Shown here piece by piece: positions 1-9,830 of a stretch of DNA of 39,196 nucleotides. The stretch is from Chromera velia (taxonomy: Eukaryota > Sar > Chromeraceae). Below the pieces are notes generated by a model. The model searched no databases, was not told where the DNA came from, and saw nothing but the letters and a program-made list of their open reading frames with translations. Position 1 is the first letter of the stretch. Each line of letters opens with the position of its first letter. The stretch is taken from contig JAHBMJ010000700.1 in the NCBI GenBank assembly GCA_018398765.1, positions 1-39,196 on the forward strand. Direction: 5' to 3'. A program made the position numbers and the translations under genes.

Positions 1-55
1 GTGTGTGCGTGTGTGTCTGTGTGTGTGCGTGCGTGTGTGTGTGTGTGCGTGCGTG

Positions 56-86
<31 letters not shown>

Positions 87-104
87 GTATACGTGTGTGT
101 GCAG
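1..104 (+). repeat. (GT)n microsatellite forming the 3' end of an intron
   Basis: Nearly pure GT/GC/GTAT repeat running straight into a TGTGTGCAG acceptor at 96-104. The reading frame that continues to 708 only makes protein sense after position 105, so this tract is the tail of an intron of the GCNA-like gene. It encodes only Cys/Val runs if translated, which is an artefact of the repeat. Confidence 0.8.
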
Positions 105-708
105 GTTCAAATACCAATGTCAGGTCTGCCAGCAGATCGTCGGGAGGCACTCCAAGAGCATCAAAACGGAGAAGGACAGGTGCAATCTCTGTGGTGGCCA
201 GCTGGCATTCCTCGGGACATTCAAACAGGACGGTACGCCGATTCAGCCCCGTGCCCTGACGCCCTTCGCTGCCTTCGTGAAGGACAACTTCCAATCGGTT
301 CGTGCGGAGGTGGAGGAGCGGAAAAGAAAGGAAAAGGAGACAGAGACGGCAGACAAAGGGGGGAAGGGTCTTGTCGTGTCTCATGCCGACACGATGAAGG
401 AGTTAGCAGGGCGATGGCGTGACCAGACAGGCGCCACCCCCCCGGGTCGTGCGAACGCTCTCAGGTCTGAGGGGCTCTCCCCCCCCGCCCTCCCGTTTCC
501 CCTCCCGTCTCCGACAGCCGATGAGAAGGGGGAGGAAAACGGATCAGAGGCTCAAGCTACTTCGAAGCAGGCGGCAGCTGCCGGTCGGGGGCGGCTTGTG
601 AAACGTCCCGTTATTGCTGGGAGAAAGCAGGGAGGGGGGAAGGGGGGAGCTCAGAAGTCCAGCTCTTCCTCGGCTTCCCCTTCTCACAGGACCCCCACAT
701 TCGAATAA
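105..708 (+). CDS. GCNA/SprT-like DNA-protein crosslink protease, C-terminal exon (partial)
   Basis: Terminal exon, entered after the TGTGTGCAG acceptor; the first base completes a codon begun in an upstream exon outside the window. It begins FKYQCQVC...GRHSKSI...RCNLCGG, the treble-clef or zinc-ribbon segment with two CxxC pairs that follows the SprT metalloprotease core in GCNA/ACRC and Spartan-like proteins. GRHSKS followed by T-E-x-x-R-C is the family signature. Next comes an HMG-like stretch split in two: LTPFAAFVKDNF, a charged Glu/Lys linker, then HADTMKELAGRWR, as in GCNA proteins of fungi and protists. The tail (about 90 residues, Pro/Gly/Ser/Lys) is disordered. Family members remove proteins crosslinked to DNA in the nucleus. 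The HExxH catalytic domain would lie upstream and is not visible. The stop is TAA at 706-708. Confidence 0.85.
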
Positions 709-1130
709 CTAGTAAATACACACAATGGAGGGAGGAAGGGGCGGGCGGGGGGGGGATACCAAAGAAACGGACAGACAGCCGGCAGAATTCAAATTTGAAA
801 ATTTACGATACGTGACAATAAATCAATCTAAAAATCAATGCGCAAACACGAGTCAAGCATACTCAGTTCGTAGGTACTGTCAGTGGTATTCAAGTATTGT
901 TACTACTATTGTTAGTATTGTATATGTGAGTGAATTTTAATATTTGATAATATTTGACTATGATTGATTGATTGATATATATTTTGTTCTGCGCTCCTCC
1001 GACGCGACTGGCCAGAAGGAGACAAAATCTACAGAAGGCGCCTAGAGACTGATAGAGACACAGAAGAGTCACACAGTTTCAGTAGAAGGTTCTAGATCGA
1101 TACGTGAAGGTCAGGTTCTGTATGATGACT

Positions 1131-1272
1131 GTATCGGTATGTAGAAGTCTGATGCTGTATCGGTATGCCGCTCAGGAGTCTGTGATCGTTCAGTACTGGC
1201 TCTAGTGTATCGGTATCCACTGTATCGCCGTATTGGTATACCGGGCTAAGGTTGGAAGGTTCAGTACTGGCT
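1131..1272 (+). repeat. Short interspersed direct repeats TGTATCGGTAT and GTTCAGTACTGGCT
   Basis: GTATCGGTAT occurs at 1131-1140 and, as TGTATCGGTAT, at 1156-1166 and 1206-1216, with a diverged copy (TGTATCGCCGTATTGGTAT) at about 1220-1238. GTTCAGTACTGGCT occurs at 1188-1201 and 1259-1272. The alternation suggests a degenerate tandem repeat with a unit of roughly 50-70 bp. Confidence 0.5.
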
Positions 1273-1440
1273 GTCAGTATGTTTAAAGTCAAGTTCAAGT
1301 CTGGAAGGATGTGCAAGGCTCAAGTCAAGTCGCTATCTGATTTGGATGGAATCTGCATAAAATTCTGATTGATCGTCGTGCTGCAATGTTTCATCAATTG
1401 CCTTTCAGATCTGGCTTTTCATGTCACAGAGTTTATATCA

Positions 1441-1562
1441 CGTTAGCCTACGGCTAACGCAATTTAGATTGTTCTCCCATGTAAGCCTGAGGCTAACGCC
1501 TCTCACGTGTGTCTATAGCCAACGCGCATGCATGTCTTTCTCACGTTAGTCTGTGGCTAACG
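1441..1562. repeat. Cluster of four 19-nt imperfect palindromes (CGTTAGnCTnnGGCTAACG)
   Basis: Copies lie at 1441-1459 (CGTTAGCCTACGGCTAACG), 1480-1498, 1506-1524 and 1544-1562 (CGTTAGTCTGTGGCTAACG). The first and last have clear inverted arms (TTAGCC/GGCTAA type); the middle two are degenerate but share the AACG end. Copies 1, 3 and 4 are preceded by TCACG. Start-to-start spacings are 39, 26 and 38. Confidence 0.6.
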
Positions 1563-1626
1563 GGTGGGCCTTAAAAAGTGAAAACACACCGATACAACTT
1601 CATTTGTATCAATCGATCAAAACGTG

Positions 1627-1705
1627 AAAAAGGTCATTACTTGGGTTTGAACTGAGGACTTCCATCTTGTTAGTTCTGCATACTAACCACTTGGCCATAC
1701 AGGCG
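1627..1705 (-). ncRNA. tRNA-like / SINE-head-like Pol III unit (tentative)
   Basis: On the minus strand a perfect A-box fit (TGGCCAAGTGG, plus 1687-1697) is followed about 35 nt later by a degenerate B box (AGTTCAAACCC, plus 1643-1653), then a T5 run (plus 1627-1631) that could stop Pol III. I could not fold a proper cloverleaf: the anticodon stem does not pair. It is therefore more likely a tRNA pseudogene or tRNA-derived SINE head than a working tRNA. Confidence 0.35.
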
Positions 1706-2679
1706 TGCCCTGCGCGCAATATCTTTCTATTACAGTATTTCAAAATTATTATTTTTCTTTCTAAATTTTTGTATGATTGTATCCTTATAACTTTATTTGT
1801 TTTTAAATAGTTTAGGATAATAATTCGTTTGGTTTTTGATATTGGAATGGTTATGAATAAATGATAGGATTCAATTGTAGTATTGATTGCTTCGATTGAG
1901 TTGCCACTTTGCCTTCGGGCGGCGTAAGCCAGTGTAGATCTTCGAAAGAGTCTGTCATTAACTCCGTTTTTTCTCTCATCACCTCTCATCTATCCTTGCC
2001 TTTACTCTCTTTTCGGATTGATTGAGAATTTAATGTATGAATGTGGTGTGCGCGTGTACCGAGTGTTTATGTCTCCATACGCCTCCGTAGATGTAGTGTG
2101 CCTTAAGGCGAATCGATCCGATTGGCATGCAGGCTTCCTCATCCCCCCCCGTATGAATGTGTGTTCTGGGTTGTCCTCAAAGCTTTGTTAGTGGCTTGGG
2201 ATCTGGCGTCGCTAGATCTAGGATTTAACCCTCAATCATCATCATGATCATCATCATACTACTAATAATAGGAAGTTAAAGTGACGTGAAAGTTCAACAG
2301 AACAATTTTATGGTATTTCATGGCAAATAATTGCTTTAAAAACTTAGCCTGGAACCTGTCAAGTTGTATTTAAAAGAAATTTTTAAACTAATTTATTAAT
2401 TTAAATGTCTTTGACTGTAGTTTATTAATGTTGGTCGATGTGTATCGATATGACAACGTGAGCTAATTTTAATTGGTAGAAGATAACAGAAGTACGGTTC
2501 TGATTTTTCCCCCCAAAATCTGTGAAATACGATATAAGACAACAGCTTGTCAACAGGTTCAATGTGAAACAGGATGTCTCTGTCATGTTTCTATGGCAGT
2601 AAAAATCGACAACTCCGTGAGAGTGGCCTGCACATGCATGTGCTTGCGTGCATGGGATAACTATATTCTTTTAAGTGCC

Positions 2680-2866
2680 CCGCACGGGGCATTACGGGGC
2701 CATTTCAAAAAATCGCGGCCGGGGACCGCGGGACGCGGAAGTCGAGTCACGACTCGAGTGCACGCGATCGAGCGCGCGGCCCGACGGAAAGCCTTCAAGA
2801 TGCATTCGAGTAATGCAGGGAATGAATTCGTTGGACAGGATGAAGATGGATGAAGTATATATAAGA
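2680..2866 (+). promoter_or_regulatory. CpG-rich block plus TATA box upstream of the MFS transporter
   Basis: After AT-rich DNA the composition switches at about 2680 to a CG-dense block (GGGGCC, CGCGGCC, GGGACCGCGGGACGCGG, CGCGATCGAGCGCGCGGC) containing an inverted repeat TCGAGTC-AC-GACTCGA at about 2743-2758. TATATATAAG lies at 2856-2865, about 60 nt before the chosen start codon. The arrangement looks like a promoter, but no transcript evidence is available. Confidence 0.4.
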
Positions 2867-2920
2867 GGAGAGGGTCAACTCGGTGAAGAAAATTTCTTAG
2901 AGCAACACCGCCTGGACACC

Positions 2921-5006
2921 ATGGTGTTATATGCACGAGGTGGGGATCCGGAAGAGGGTCGAGCAACGATCAGTTATCCCGTCTCTCCACAGACCCAAGA
3001 GAAGATGTACGGGGTCGAAGATCATTCAGATCCCGTGAGTACGGACACCCACGGAACCTCTCAAGTCCTGAAGACTCAGGCAATAGTAAACGCCACGTGC
3101 GCGCTCGATGGTGCGGATGCGCAACTTCTTCCTGCAACTTTTCGTGCCCTTGAGTCGCAACTCGGTATGCGCCCCTCGGATATGAGCCTTTTGTCACTTG
3201 CACAATCACTTTGCCAGTCTGCCTCAAGTCCTGTGTGGGGGTTTTGTGCTGACAGATTTTCTAGAGGGAAGTTTTTGGCATTTGGATGTTTTCTCTGGGG
3301 AGGTGTCACTTGTCTTCTGGCACTTGTTTCAAGTTTCGGTCAGATGCTCCTTCTTCGAGCAGTAAACGGCATTGCCCTTGCAAGTGTCTCACCAATCTCT
3401 CAGTCCATCATTGCCGACATGTTTGCCGGGAGCCAGAGGGGACGTGCATTTGGGTAAGTCACTCTTTCCTTCCTTCCTTCCGTCTTTTCTTCCTTACTCC
3501 CCTCCCTTCTCCCTTCCCTCTTTAATTCCTTCGCTCCTTTCCCTCCCCGTCTTTATCGTTTTCTTTTCCCTCCCTCCCTCCCTCCCTGCCTGCCTTCCTT
3601 CCTTCCTTCCTTCCTTCCTTCCTTCCCTTCCTCTCTGTGTGTTGAGTGTGTGTTCGAATGTGTCTGTGTGCGTGGGGTGGGTGGGTGGGGTGCCTCTTTT
3701 TTTTTGTCCTTCTTGTTATCACTTGACGAGCCCATATTGTCCGCAGGTGGGTCCAATTCTTCTCAAGCATTGGCGGAATGGCTGGGGGTATCCTGACGAC
3801 CTCTCTGTCAGAAGAAAGATTCTTCGGAGGCACTGTCGAAGGGTGGCGTCTCGCCTTTCTCTTCATCGGAGTTTCGTCTCTGTTTCTCGGTTTTGGCGTG
3901 TGGGTGGGAGCCGCGGATGTGGACAGGGGGCGGGGAAGGAGGGGATACAAGCGGGTTCCTGCAAATGAGCGGCCTGGCCTGTCTGAAAGAGGGGGGGAGG
4001 AGACAGTGAAGACAGCACGCGTGGAGGAGGGGGACGCTTTTGGGGGGGAGGGAAAAAGAGAGGAGGGGGAGAATTCTCCGGAGTCCTTCTCTTCCTCTCC
4101 TTCAGTGACGCAAACATCCTTTGAAGAGACCAGACAGTCCCTCCCTTCCACACAAAGGGACGAAGTGCCTGGTTGTCTCAGAAGAGGGGCTGCCTCGGAG
4201 GGCAGTTCCACAGGTGTTCCAGATCGGTATATCTCGACTGATGCATTGCGATCTGGAATGCAACCAGAAAAACAGAGAGAAGGGGGGAAGGTACAAGTGC
4301 CTTTATCTCCTTCTCCTGCGGGAGAATTGCGTCCTGCAGCTGTGGGAGTTGAGAGTGGTGGGAGGGGGCACAGTGGGAGTTCCTCTTCATTTGCCGTCTC
4401 CTTCTGTCGTCTGTGCGTGTCGGAACTTTCGCTTCTTTGTGGTCTGATGCGAACGCCCTCATTCGCCTTCATCGTCCTTCAAGTCAGTCAGTGCAAACAA
4501 AAGTTGGTTGGGCGGGCTCCTGTGAAATAATCGATGACGGGGTGGGTGCCCACGCGTGACGAAAGAAATGAGTGAAATGCCTTCCAGACGCGACTGGTAT
4601 GAGATTCTTCAGTAAAAGTGAGCAAACAACAAAAGAAAGAAGTGCAGAGAGGGTCATGCAGAAAGGGCAAGTGGAGTGCTGGTGAGGGTTCTCGGGGGGC
4701 TGTCGGATCAATGCTTGTGTGTTAGACTGCGTACAGGAAAATGTGAGTCTCGATACGAATTTTTTCACGGCTTGCAAGGCCGCTTGCGACAAAAAAAGCA
4801 TTGGAGAAGAGCGGAGGAAGGGAGCTCGTTAACCAAAACGGATTGCGCTCATATCGTTCGACCACCCGCTAACCTGGAATTGTTTTTTCACACATTTTTT
4901 CCTTCTCTTGTTCTGTCTCCTCTCTTCGTTAGTCCCCTGATCCCTGTACTGCCACTTCTCAGCTCCGGTCCTCCCAGCCCTCCCCCCCGCGCTCTCGCAG
5001 ACAGGG

Positions 5007-5042
<36 letters not shown>

Positions 5043-5056
5043 TGTGTATGTATGTT

Positions 5057-5089
<33 letters not shown>

Positions 5090-5128
5090 ATGTTTGTGTG
5101 TTTGTATGTGTGTGTGTGTGTGTATGTA

Positions 5129-5171
<43 letters not shown>

Positions 5172-5821
5172 GGTGTTTTCGGGGCTGTTCCATGGAATGC
5201 GATGGGGTTCCTCACCCTGTTCATGCAATACTGCGGACTGAGCGATTTCCTCGCCTCCGTAGCTGCTTCCTCTCTCCTTGCGGCTGGTCGGTGGAGGTGG
5301 AAGTATCTTTCTGGCTGTTTCTCTATCTTGCTTGTTCCTCCTCTCTGTGTGTCCCTCACTTTCATTTTTTCTGTTTTCAGAGAAGGTATTGTGCACCGAG
5401 GCGAGGCAAAGAAGACGCGTTCAACTAGGCACTGGAGCGCTGCGTGTTTCGATTTCTGTTTCGTCGGACTGATTTCCTAGAAGTCCTGGCTGGAACATCT
5501 GACGTGCGGTGATACAAATCATTCCTGGACATGGGCGAGGCCGCTACTGCGTGCTGCTGCTATTGGCTTGATGCAGGCGCGTTTGGAGGGATGACGGGCG
5601 GTATGCTCGGAGACCTGCTGGAAGGGCTTTTGGGAGACCATGGAAGGCCGTTGGTTGCTCAACTCAGCGTTGCGCTGGGCATTCCTGTGACGGTGGTGAT
5701 GCTTCACCTTGTCCCCAGACAGTCTGAGAGTGCGCCCCTGTTCATCTGTCTGATGATGGTCCTCGGATTTGTCTCTACATGGACACCCGCAGGTCTGTCT
5801 GTCTGTCTGTCTGTCTGTCTG

Positions 5822-5852
<31 letters not shown>

Positions 5853-7130
5853 TTCTCCCTCGCTCCCTTTTTCTTTCTCTCTGTGTGTTGCTGTGTGGGT
5901 GTGGTTGTGTGGATCGCGAGGTTTATCCGGGTCTGCGGGCGGTGCCGTTTTCTGAATGCCGCATGACTTGTGTACAAAGAGAGCGGGAGTGGACTTTGTC
6001 TGACACCAGAGGCTCTGTTCTTCTGTCTCATTTTTTTTACGGGGACCCGTCGCTGTGTCGATTTGTGTGGAGCAGTTTGGCAATTTAAAATGCAAAAGCG
6101 TACTGATGCATGTGTGTTTTTATGTGGGGGTGTGAGAGAAGCAAGATACTACGTCTCTGTATGAGTGAGCGAGTGAAGCTGAGTGAGCCTGTGTTTTCGT
6201 CAGAGAGTGTATGGGAGTTCGTGCAGGCACAAACCGTCCGATCCTCTGCGAGATCACGAGTGATGATGCGCGAGCCCGCACCTTCTCCTGGCTGGTCGCT
6301 CTCGAGGGGTCCTCTGCCGCTTTGTTTGGCGCCCCCCTCGTGGCTTTCTTCGCAGGTCTGTCTGTCTGTCTGTCTGTTTGTTTGCCGAATGCATGGTTGC
6401 GTGGCTGTAATGCACCACTTTTCTTATTGAGGGACTTAGCCCTGATTGTGGTCCGATCATTCATTGGCAAATGTATGTGTACGCCTTCCTTCCCACACCA
6501 ATTGTTGCAGCGACTGCGCATACGTTCCTTCTTCAATTATGCATGTGTGCCTGAATGCAAGCAGAAACCGTTTTCGGCTACTCTCTTTCAGAGGCAAAGG
6601 TCTCTGACATGGACGAAGGCGCACGTCTGGCGAACGCAGACGCCCTTGCCAGAGCCCTCACCTTGATCATGGTACTCCCCTGGGCTGTGTGCTTTCTTCT
6701 TTACGGAGCTCTGCACGTCACTTATCCAAGGGACAAGAGGAGACACGGGAACCGAAACGGAAACGTTGATGACCGTGAGGACCCAGGGCAAACTCGTGAG
6801 GGGGGGACAGGGGGACAGCATCCAACAATGGACCACTCACCACCACCCAGACACAGATCACACACGCATCGCTCCCCCCCTCCCCTGACAGTATCCCCTT
6901 GTCGCGACACGGAAGATTCAACGCATGACGGTCATCAAAAGACAGTGATCCACGCGTCATCCTCGTTTTCAAGTTCCTCCTACGACGACGGCTCCCCGAC
7001 ACCCACTGCCGGGTCGGAATATGAAGGAGAGAGAGAGGGAAGGCAAAGACCCAACCCGAGGAAAAGCCCGCGATCAAAGAGAAAAGAACAAACCAAACAG
7101 CAGCCTCCCCCGCTGCTCACTGTTCCTTGA
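2921..7130 (+). CDS. Major facilitator superfamily transporter, 12 TM, six exons
   Basis: Exons 2921-3453, 3747-4482, 5172-5286, 5577-5792, 6227-6355 and 6592-7130 join in frame into 755 aa. The start was chosen for its CACCATGG context downstream of the TATA box; in-frame ATGs at 2813, 2822, 2840 and 2846 are alternatives. TM1 lies near residues 52-70 ([14 protein letters not shown]). The MFS motif [12 protein letters not shown], follows TM2 at about 107-117, and TM4 carries [20 protein letters not shown]5-6 are in exon 2. A cytosolic acidic/Ser loop of ~170 residues separates the two halves, and TM7-12 span exons 2-6 ([30 protein letters not shown], then [21 protein letters not shown]). The C-terminal tail is Pro/Ser/Lys-rich. 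It resembles the spinster-like MFS group of protists and algae; the substrate cannot be told and the membrane is unknown. Stop TGA. Confidence 0.85.
3465..3640 (+). repeat. (CCTT)n pyrimidine tract in MFS intron 1
   Basis: Intron 3454-3746 (GTAAGT...CCGCAG) is filled with TTCC/CCTT tetranucleotides followed by GT-rich DNA. Confidence 0.8.
5007..5171 (+). repeat. (GT)n/(GTAT)n microsatellite ending in the acceptor of MFS intron 2
   Basis: Intron 4483-5171 ends with about 160 nt of GT/GTAT/GTTT repeat that terminates in TGTGTGCAG, exactly as at position 104. Translation resumes as [12 protein letters not shown] at 5172. There is no separate polypyrimidine tract; the repeat itself occupies that position. 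Confidence 0.85.
5793..5850 (+). repeat. (GTCT)n microsatellite starting exactly at the donor of MFS intron 4
   Basis: Exon 4 ends ACACCCGCAG at 5792 and the intron begins GTCTGTCTGTCTG, continuing to about 5850 with one GTGTCT interruption. The frame and protein family place the exon end here. Confidence 0.85.
6356..6384 (+). repeat. (GTCT)n microsatellite starting exactly at the donor of MFS intron 5
   Basis: Exon 5 ends TTCTTCGCAG at 6355 and the intron opens with five GTCT units and then GTTT. The 236-nt intron ends CTCTCTTTCAG at 6591. Confidence 0.85.
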
Positions 7131-8144
7131 GAAGACAGCTGAGCCTGAAAAATATGCAACATCAAATAAGTATTGATGAATGTTCCATACAGTGAGAAGA
7201 TCAAAATCAACGAAGTCTCCAAAGATGAAGAAGAAGAAAAGGGACAAATCAACAGAAGAGTGTACACATCTATGTAGTTTTGGCTTTGCGAAAATACAGA
7301 GAACTAAACAGAGAAACATGCCGTTGAAGAAGGACTCCGGCCTGGAAGAGGAGAAAGTGGATCCCAGAGTTGATCTGGCTCACTGAAAAGTTTAGGTAAC
7401 AAACGTTAAACCTAGCGTTAAACAAAGACTAGAACACTTGAAAGATGTCAATGTTTGTAACATTACTAATTTAAAGACAAAATTAACCTAGAAATTAACA
7501 GTATTACGTCAGTATAGATGACTAATAGTTTGATTGCTAGTTTAACCAGATTTTTGATGTAGATTCGAATCATTCAATTTTGACTTTGATAATAATATTA
7601 GTAACTTTAGAAAGTTTCAAAGAAACAAACAAAGCTAGTAAGATCGAAAGGAAGTTAATCTAAGTTAGTCTGAGTTTTTGTTGTTTAGAGCTTTATAGTG
7701 TATATTGTATAAGCTTCGAAGGGGGAAAGAGGGGGGGATTCAGCAGTGTACTCATCCTCATGGATGACTGATCCGGACTGAACCGCAAAAGACTGATCGA
7801 GTAGAATCTAGAGTATTGTAATGTAGCCAGATGTGTTGCAGTATTGCATATAGAGAGACGAAAGGATAAAAGAAAGGCGAACATGCTAGGAATAGATCTA
7901 AAAAAGCATCCCCCACTTGTATAAGCTTTGATTAATCTAGATTGATCAGCATATATATCATGTGTACCGTTAATACTCCGTCATCGGCCTATAAATAATC
8001 GTCTAGCAGTTGTTTACAGTGGCAACGGACGAGACAACTTTTGGTATTAAAGTTAGTTCTTTATATGTAATAGCAGTTCACCCTGCCGCTAGCCCTGCCA
8101 TTTCCGGGGTTGACCCTAGGGGCGACCTTTGAAAGATAAAACGG
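7131..8144. other. 3' flank of the MFS gene, AT-rich, no supported gene
   Basis: A Lys/Glu/Ser-rich purine stretch to about 7385 is probably 3' UTR. AT-rich DNA with repeated GTTAAAC/TTAGTAAC words follows, up to the 5' LTR at 8145. I see no coding signal. Confidence 0.5.
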
Positions 8145-8698
8145 TGTTATGTTGAGACCGTCGTGGAATACGGTCTTGTGCAAGGGGGACGTGTTATATT
8201 GAGTTTTATATATTGTAGAATTCTTTAAGTTACGGGGTGTATGTGCTTCGACCATTCGCTTAGCAAACAATAACCGAATATTCGGATTGGTGCATTATTC
8301 AGGTTTGGAAGAACAAGAACCGATTATTTGGGTTGGAACTGTTGCATTCAAAGCCGATTAATCGGATGTGCAAATGCGGATTATCTGCATATGTGGACGT
8401 CCGCAGTTGAGAATCGTTTGCACTTGCGGAAACCTGCACAACAAATATAAAAAATGGAAAATGAAAAGCAAACGATCGGAATCGAGATGAAAAACTGAAG
8501 AACTAGTATCAACAGTCATGACCTAGGTCATGACCATTTACGAATTCATGAATCGAACCTTTGAGCAAATCTCTATTGAACTCTTAAGGGACCCTTTAGA
8601 CCTTCTAACTTGAAACTCGCTATCTCTACTGACCCTTAACAGTGTAGTTCTGACTAAATCTGTTCTTCTTTGACATGAAGTCAAAGTAGGACAGATCA
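8145..8698 (+). repeat. 5' LTR
   Basis: Matches 17018-17572 across its whole length. It holds three perfect palindromes: CCGAATATTCGG (8274-8285), CCGATTAATCGG (8354-8365) and GTCATGACCTAGGTCATGAC (8515-8534). The last is reduced to a single half in the 3' LTR, which has a 13-nt deletion there. TG...CA termini. Confidence 0.9.
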
Positions 8699-8700
8699 CA

Positions 8701-8718
8701 TGGTGACTTTGCCAGCAA
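8701..8718 (+). promoter_or_regulatory. Putative primer-binding site
   Basis: TGGTGACTTTGCCAGCAA begins 2 nt after the 5' LTR, opening with the TGG expected of a site complementary to a tRNA 3' CCA end. I cannot name the tRNA. Confidence 0.5.
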
Positions 8719-8786
8719 GAGTCGACCCTTCTGTACTTCAAGCAGATCACTTCGAACTCACACCCCTTCTACAAAAACAGTAGAAG

Positions 8787-9050
8787 TTGAACAACAGCCA
8801 TATCAACAACAACAACAACCACACCCCCAACAAGATTCTCATTGTCCAGGCCTTCGAGTCTATTCTGTTCTTCTCCAGGAACTCAAGGAACAGGAGCACT
8901 GACAAGATCGAATACTTCGGCCACTACCTGACCTTCGAGACCAAGCATCAGCACATCGCCTTCATCCAACCTCATCTACACGCATTTGATCTCGCCCTCC
9001 CACTTCCACATCGCTGGAGTCTCTTCAGAAAAGCCCTCAGGGAAAGTTAG
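8787..9050 (+). CDS. Short leader-region ORF in the retroelement, unknown
   Basis: An 87-codon open frame just after the PBS (Asn-rich start, then KILIVQAFESILFFSRN...). It might be part of the element's leader or a captured fragment; the opposite strand of the same segment is also fairly open. No family recognised. Confidence 0.2.
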   Translation: MNNSHINNNNNHTPNKILIVQAFESILFFSRNSRNRSTDKIEYFGHYLTFETKHQHIAFIQPHLHAFDLALPLPHRWSLFRKALRES

Positions 9051-9109
9051 AGAAGACTTAGAAGAACTGCTTCTCTTGACTTCGTTCTGACTGGTCTCCT
9101 TTTTACCCT

Positions 9110-9830
9110 TTCACCTAGGGGGTTGCACTCCCTAGTATATAAATGTTCGTATACTAGATAGAGGGGGTATACACTGGGCAATTTGCATGCTATAGAGAAA
9201 AGGCAGTGTTTTCAGCTTATAATTGATTCAGAACTAGTTAGGAAAACACATGCAAAATATGGGCTTCTAACACTTTATACTTCATGAGTAACTGACTGTT
9301 GAAGTTGTGTTACAAAGATTTTATACTGGCATTTGTACACTACCCATACACTCGGTCAACCTAGTGTTTGACAGTGTTTGGGTAGTATAAGCAGTGTTAA
9401 AGCTTTTAATGCATATAAAAAGTGAAATCAAACACTTACAACATCTCAGAAAGTGTTTTGATTGACTAAATCAGTCATAAAACAGACAAACTTCATTTTT
9501 TCATCTTGACTGCTTCATGACAGTTGAGGGATACTTCATTTAACAGTGTTGTACACTGGTGTACGGCCCTTTACAGTAGCGTACAGTGTTGTACAATAGC
9601 CTAAAATTTTCCTAACACCATAGTAACGAGTGTTTAACACTATAGTATTAGTGTAAATTCTTTGTGACACGACTTTTAAGGGGTATAACTTATGCACTAT
9701 AACGTACACTCGGCTAAAAGTTACAGATTTCGGCTTTCCAGATCATGTTCTATTAAAAAATAAACTGGTGTTTAAAGTGTTCAACAAACTAACTCGAATC
9801 TCAGCTTTTAAAACACAGTGGGCACTACAC
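9110..9830. other. AT-rich insert-like block with repeated AGTGTT words
   Basis: Composition drops sharply compared with both sides. AGTGTT or its complement recurs about ten times (for example near 9206, 9363, 9373, 9394, 9451, 9545, 9586, 9630 and 9776), with GTACACT/AGTGTAC partners. It resembles a nested non-coding element, but I found no convincing inverted ends or target duplication. Confidence 0.35.

Larger units (their letters stand above)
709..2679. other. Intergenic region, AT-richer, no supported gene
   Basis: Contains the 3' flank of the GCNA-like gene, a TGATTGATTGATTGATAT tract near 962, short dispersed repeats at 1131-1272, a palindrome cluster at 1441-1562, a tRNA-like unit at 1627-1705, and ATCATCATC/ACTACTAATAATA trinucleotide tracts near 2236-2270. 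ORFs here are short and lack codon bias or recognisable motifs. Confidence 0.6.

Noticed and set aside
1-422. Cys/Val-rich open frames in GT repeats
   Set aside because: Pure products of the (GT)n microsatellite; the real exon begins at 105.
1441-1562. CRISPR array
   Set aside because: Repeats are degenerate palindromes with irregular short spacing in a eukaryotic genome; no cas genes.
3522-4472. 316-codon minus-strand ORF
   Set aside because: Antisense shadow of MFS exon 2 and the intron 1 repeat.
4829-5396. Thr/His-rich minus-strand ORFs
   Set aside because: Translation of the (AC)n complement inside MFS intron 2.
8552-8562. B-box-like GGTTCGATTC on the minus strand in the LTR
   Set aside because: No A box at a usable distance and no foldable tRNA.
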